A DNA stretch of 64,000 nt, taken from positions 62,001 to 126,000 of the forward strand of contig JANYAE010000016.1 of NCBI GenBank assembly GCA_025355105.1, given 5' to 3'. A model generated the notes under the pieces. It was not told where the DNA came from. It did not search any database and saw only the letters and a list, made by a program, of their open reading frames with translations. Made by a program: the position numbers and the translations under genes. The DNA is from Pseudomonadota bacterium (GTDB lineage Bacteria; Pseudomonadota; Gammaproteobacteria; Steroidobacterales; Steroidobacteraceae). Positions 63,857-64,000 of the stretch are shown here, piece by piece; position 1 is the stretch's first letter; each line of letters opens with the position of its first letter.

Positions 63857-64000
63857 ATGGCGAAGTCGGATTCGATCGACTGGGCGGCGGTGATCGCCGA
63901 TCCGCGGTTCCAGCAGCTGCACCGCAGGAAGACGTCGTTCCTGTGGGGGCTCATGGCGTTCTCCGTTTTCTACTACTTCCTGCTGCCGATCGGCGCGGGC
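63857..64000 (+). CDS. DUF485 membrane protein, partial (cut by window end)
   Basis: The first 48 residues are visible: MAKSDSIDWAAVIADPRFQQ, then the conserved LHRRKTSFLWGLMAFSVFYY that opens DUF485 proteins (YjcH family), and the start of the first helix. GAGGGGGA lies about 8 bases upstream. In most proteobacteria this gene precedes actP, the acetate permease, which would be just outside the window. That fits the acs gene and the CrbSR-like pair on the other side. Confidence 0.85.
   Translation, partial: MAKSDSIDWAAVIADPRFQQLHRRKTSFLWGLMAFSVFYYFLLPIGAG

Overview
This is a GC-rich (roughly 70 percent by eye), densely packed bacterial window. Short intergenic gaps, many ATGA/GTGA start-stop overlaps and the gene repertoire point to a metabolically versatile aerobic gammaproteobacterium (Nevskiales/Steroidobacter/Xanthomonadales-like). 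The repertoire includes a rhizobial-type hup-hyp cluster, trifunctional CysG, a CrbSR-type acetate switch, and a TPP-riboswitch TonB receptor. The taxonomic placement is inference. I saw no tRNA, rRNA, transposase, phage gene or CRISPR array.

Layout. (1) 1-11569: a putrescine/polyamine locus. It holds a partial flavin amine oxidase, two class III aminotransferases, a GntR/FCD regulator, a PuuB-like FAD oxidase and a PuuA-like gamma-glutamylputrescine synthetase. A convergent Pot-type ABC transporter (binding protein, ATPase, two permeases) and an SRPBCC protein follow. (2) 11903-23796: an EF-G paralogue, a small membrane protein, a dienelactone hydrolase, and an unrecognised lipoprotein plus 769-residue exported protein pair. 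Then come a cupin/small anchored protein pair, a FecR/DUF6600 exported protein with a proline-rich tail, an MgtC protein, and an EAL protein with a degenerate GGDEF. (3) 23912-27725: glpD-glpK for glycerol use and two small hypothetical genes. (4) 28002-32974: cysJ-cysI-cysG for sulfite reduction and siroheme. (5) 33251-40329: a glycine-rich RRM protein, modBC without modA behind a Fur-like site, a TonB receptor under a TPP riboswitch, and a divergent Lrp/ald pair.

(6) 40493-56597 is the centre of the window: a nearly complete uptake [NiFe]-hydrogenase cluster, hupSLC - HigA-like gene - hupDFGHIJK - hypABFCDE - hypX, with slyD convergent at its end. It follows the Rhizobium leguminosarum order but lacks hupE, and an orphan HigA-like regulator sits between hupC and hupD. 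The small subunit carries all six cysteines of the O2-tolerant proximal [4Fe-3S] cluster. HypX, HupF, HupK and HupI also fit hydrogen oxidation in air. Near-identical palindromes precede both hupS and hupD.

(7) 56689-64000: an RraA-like protein, then an acetate module. A SLC5-type hybrid sensor kinase (CrbS-like) converges on the acs-crbR pair, and a divergent DUF485 gene, cut by the window end, normally precedes the acetate permease gene actP. Direct repeats in the acs/DUF485 intergenic region are candidate regulator sites.

Together the genes describe a respiratory organism that scavenges polyamines, glycerol, acetate and trace H2.
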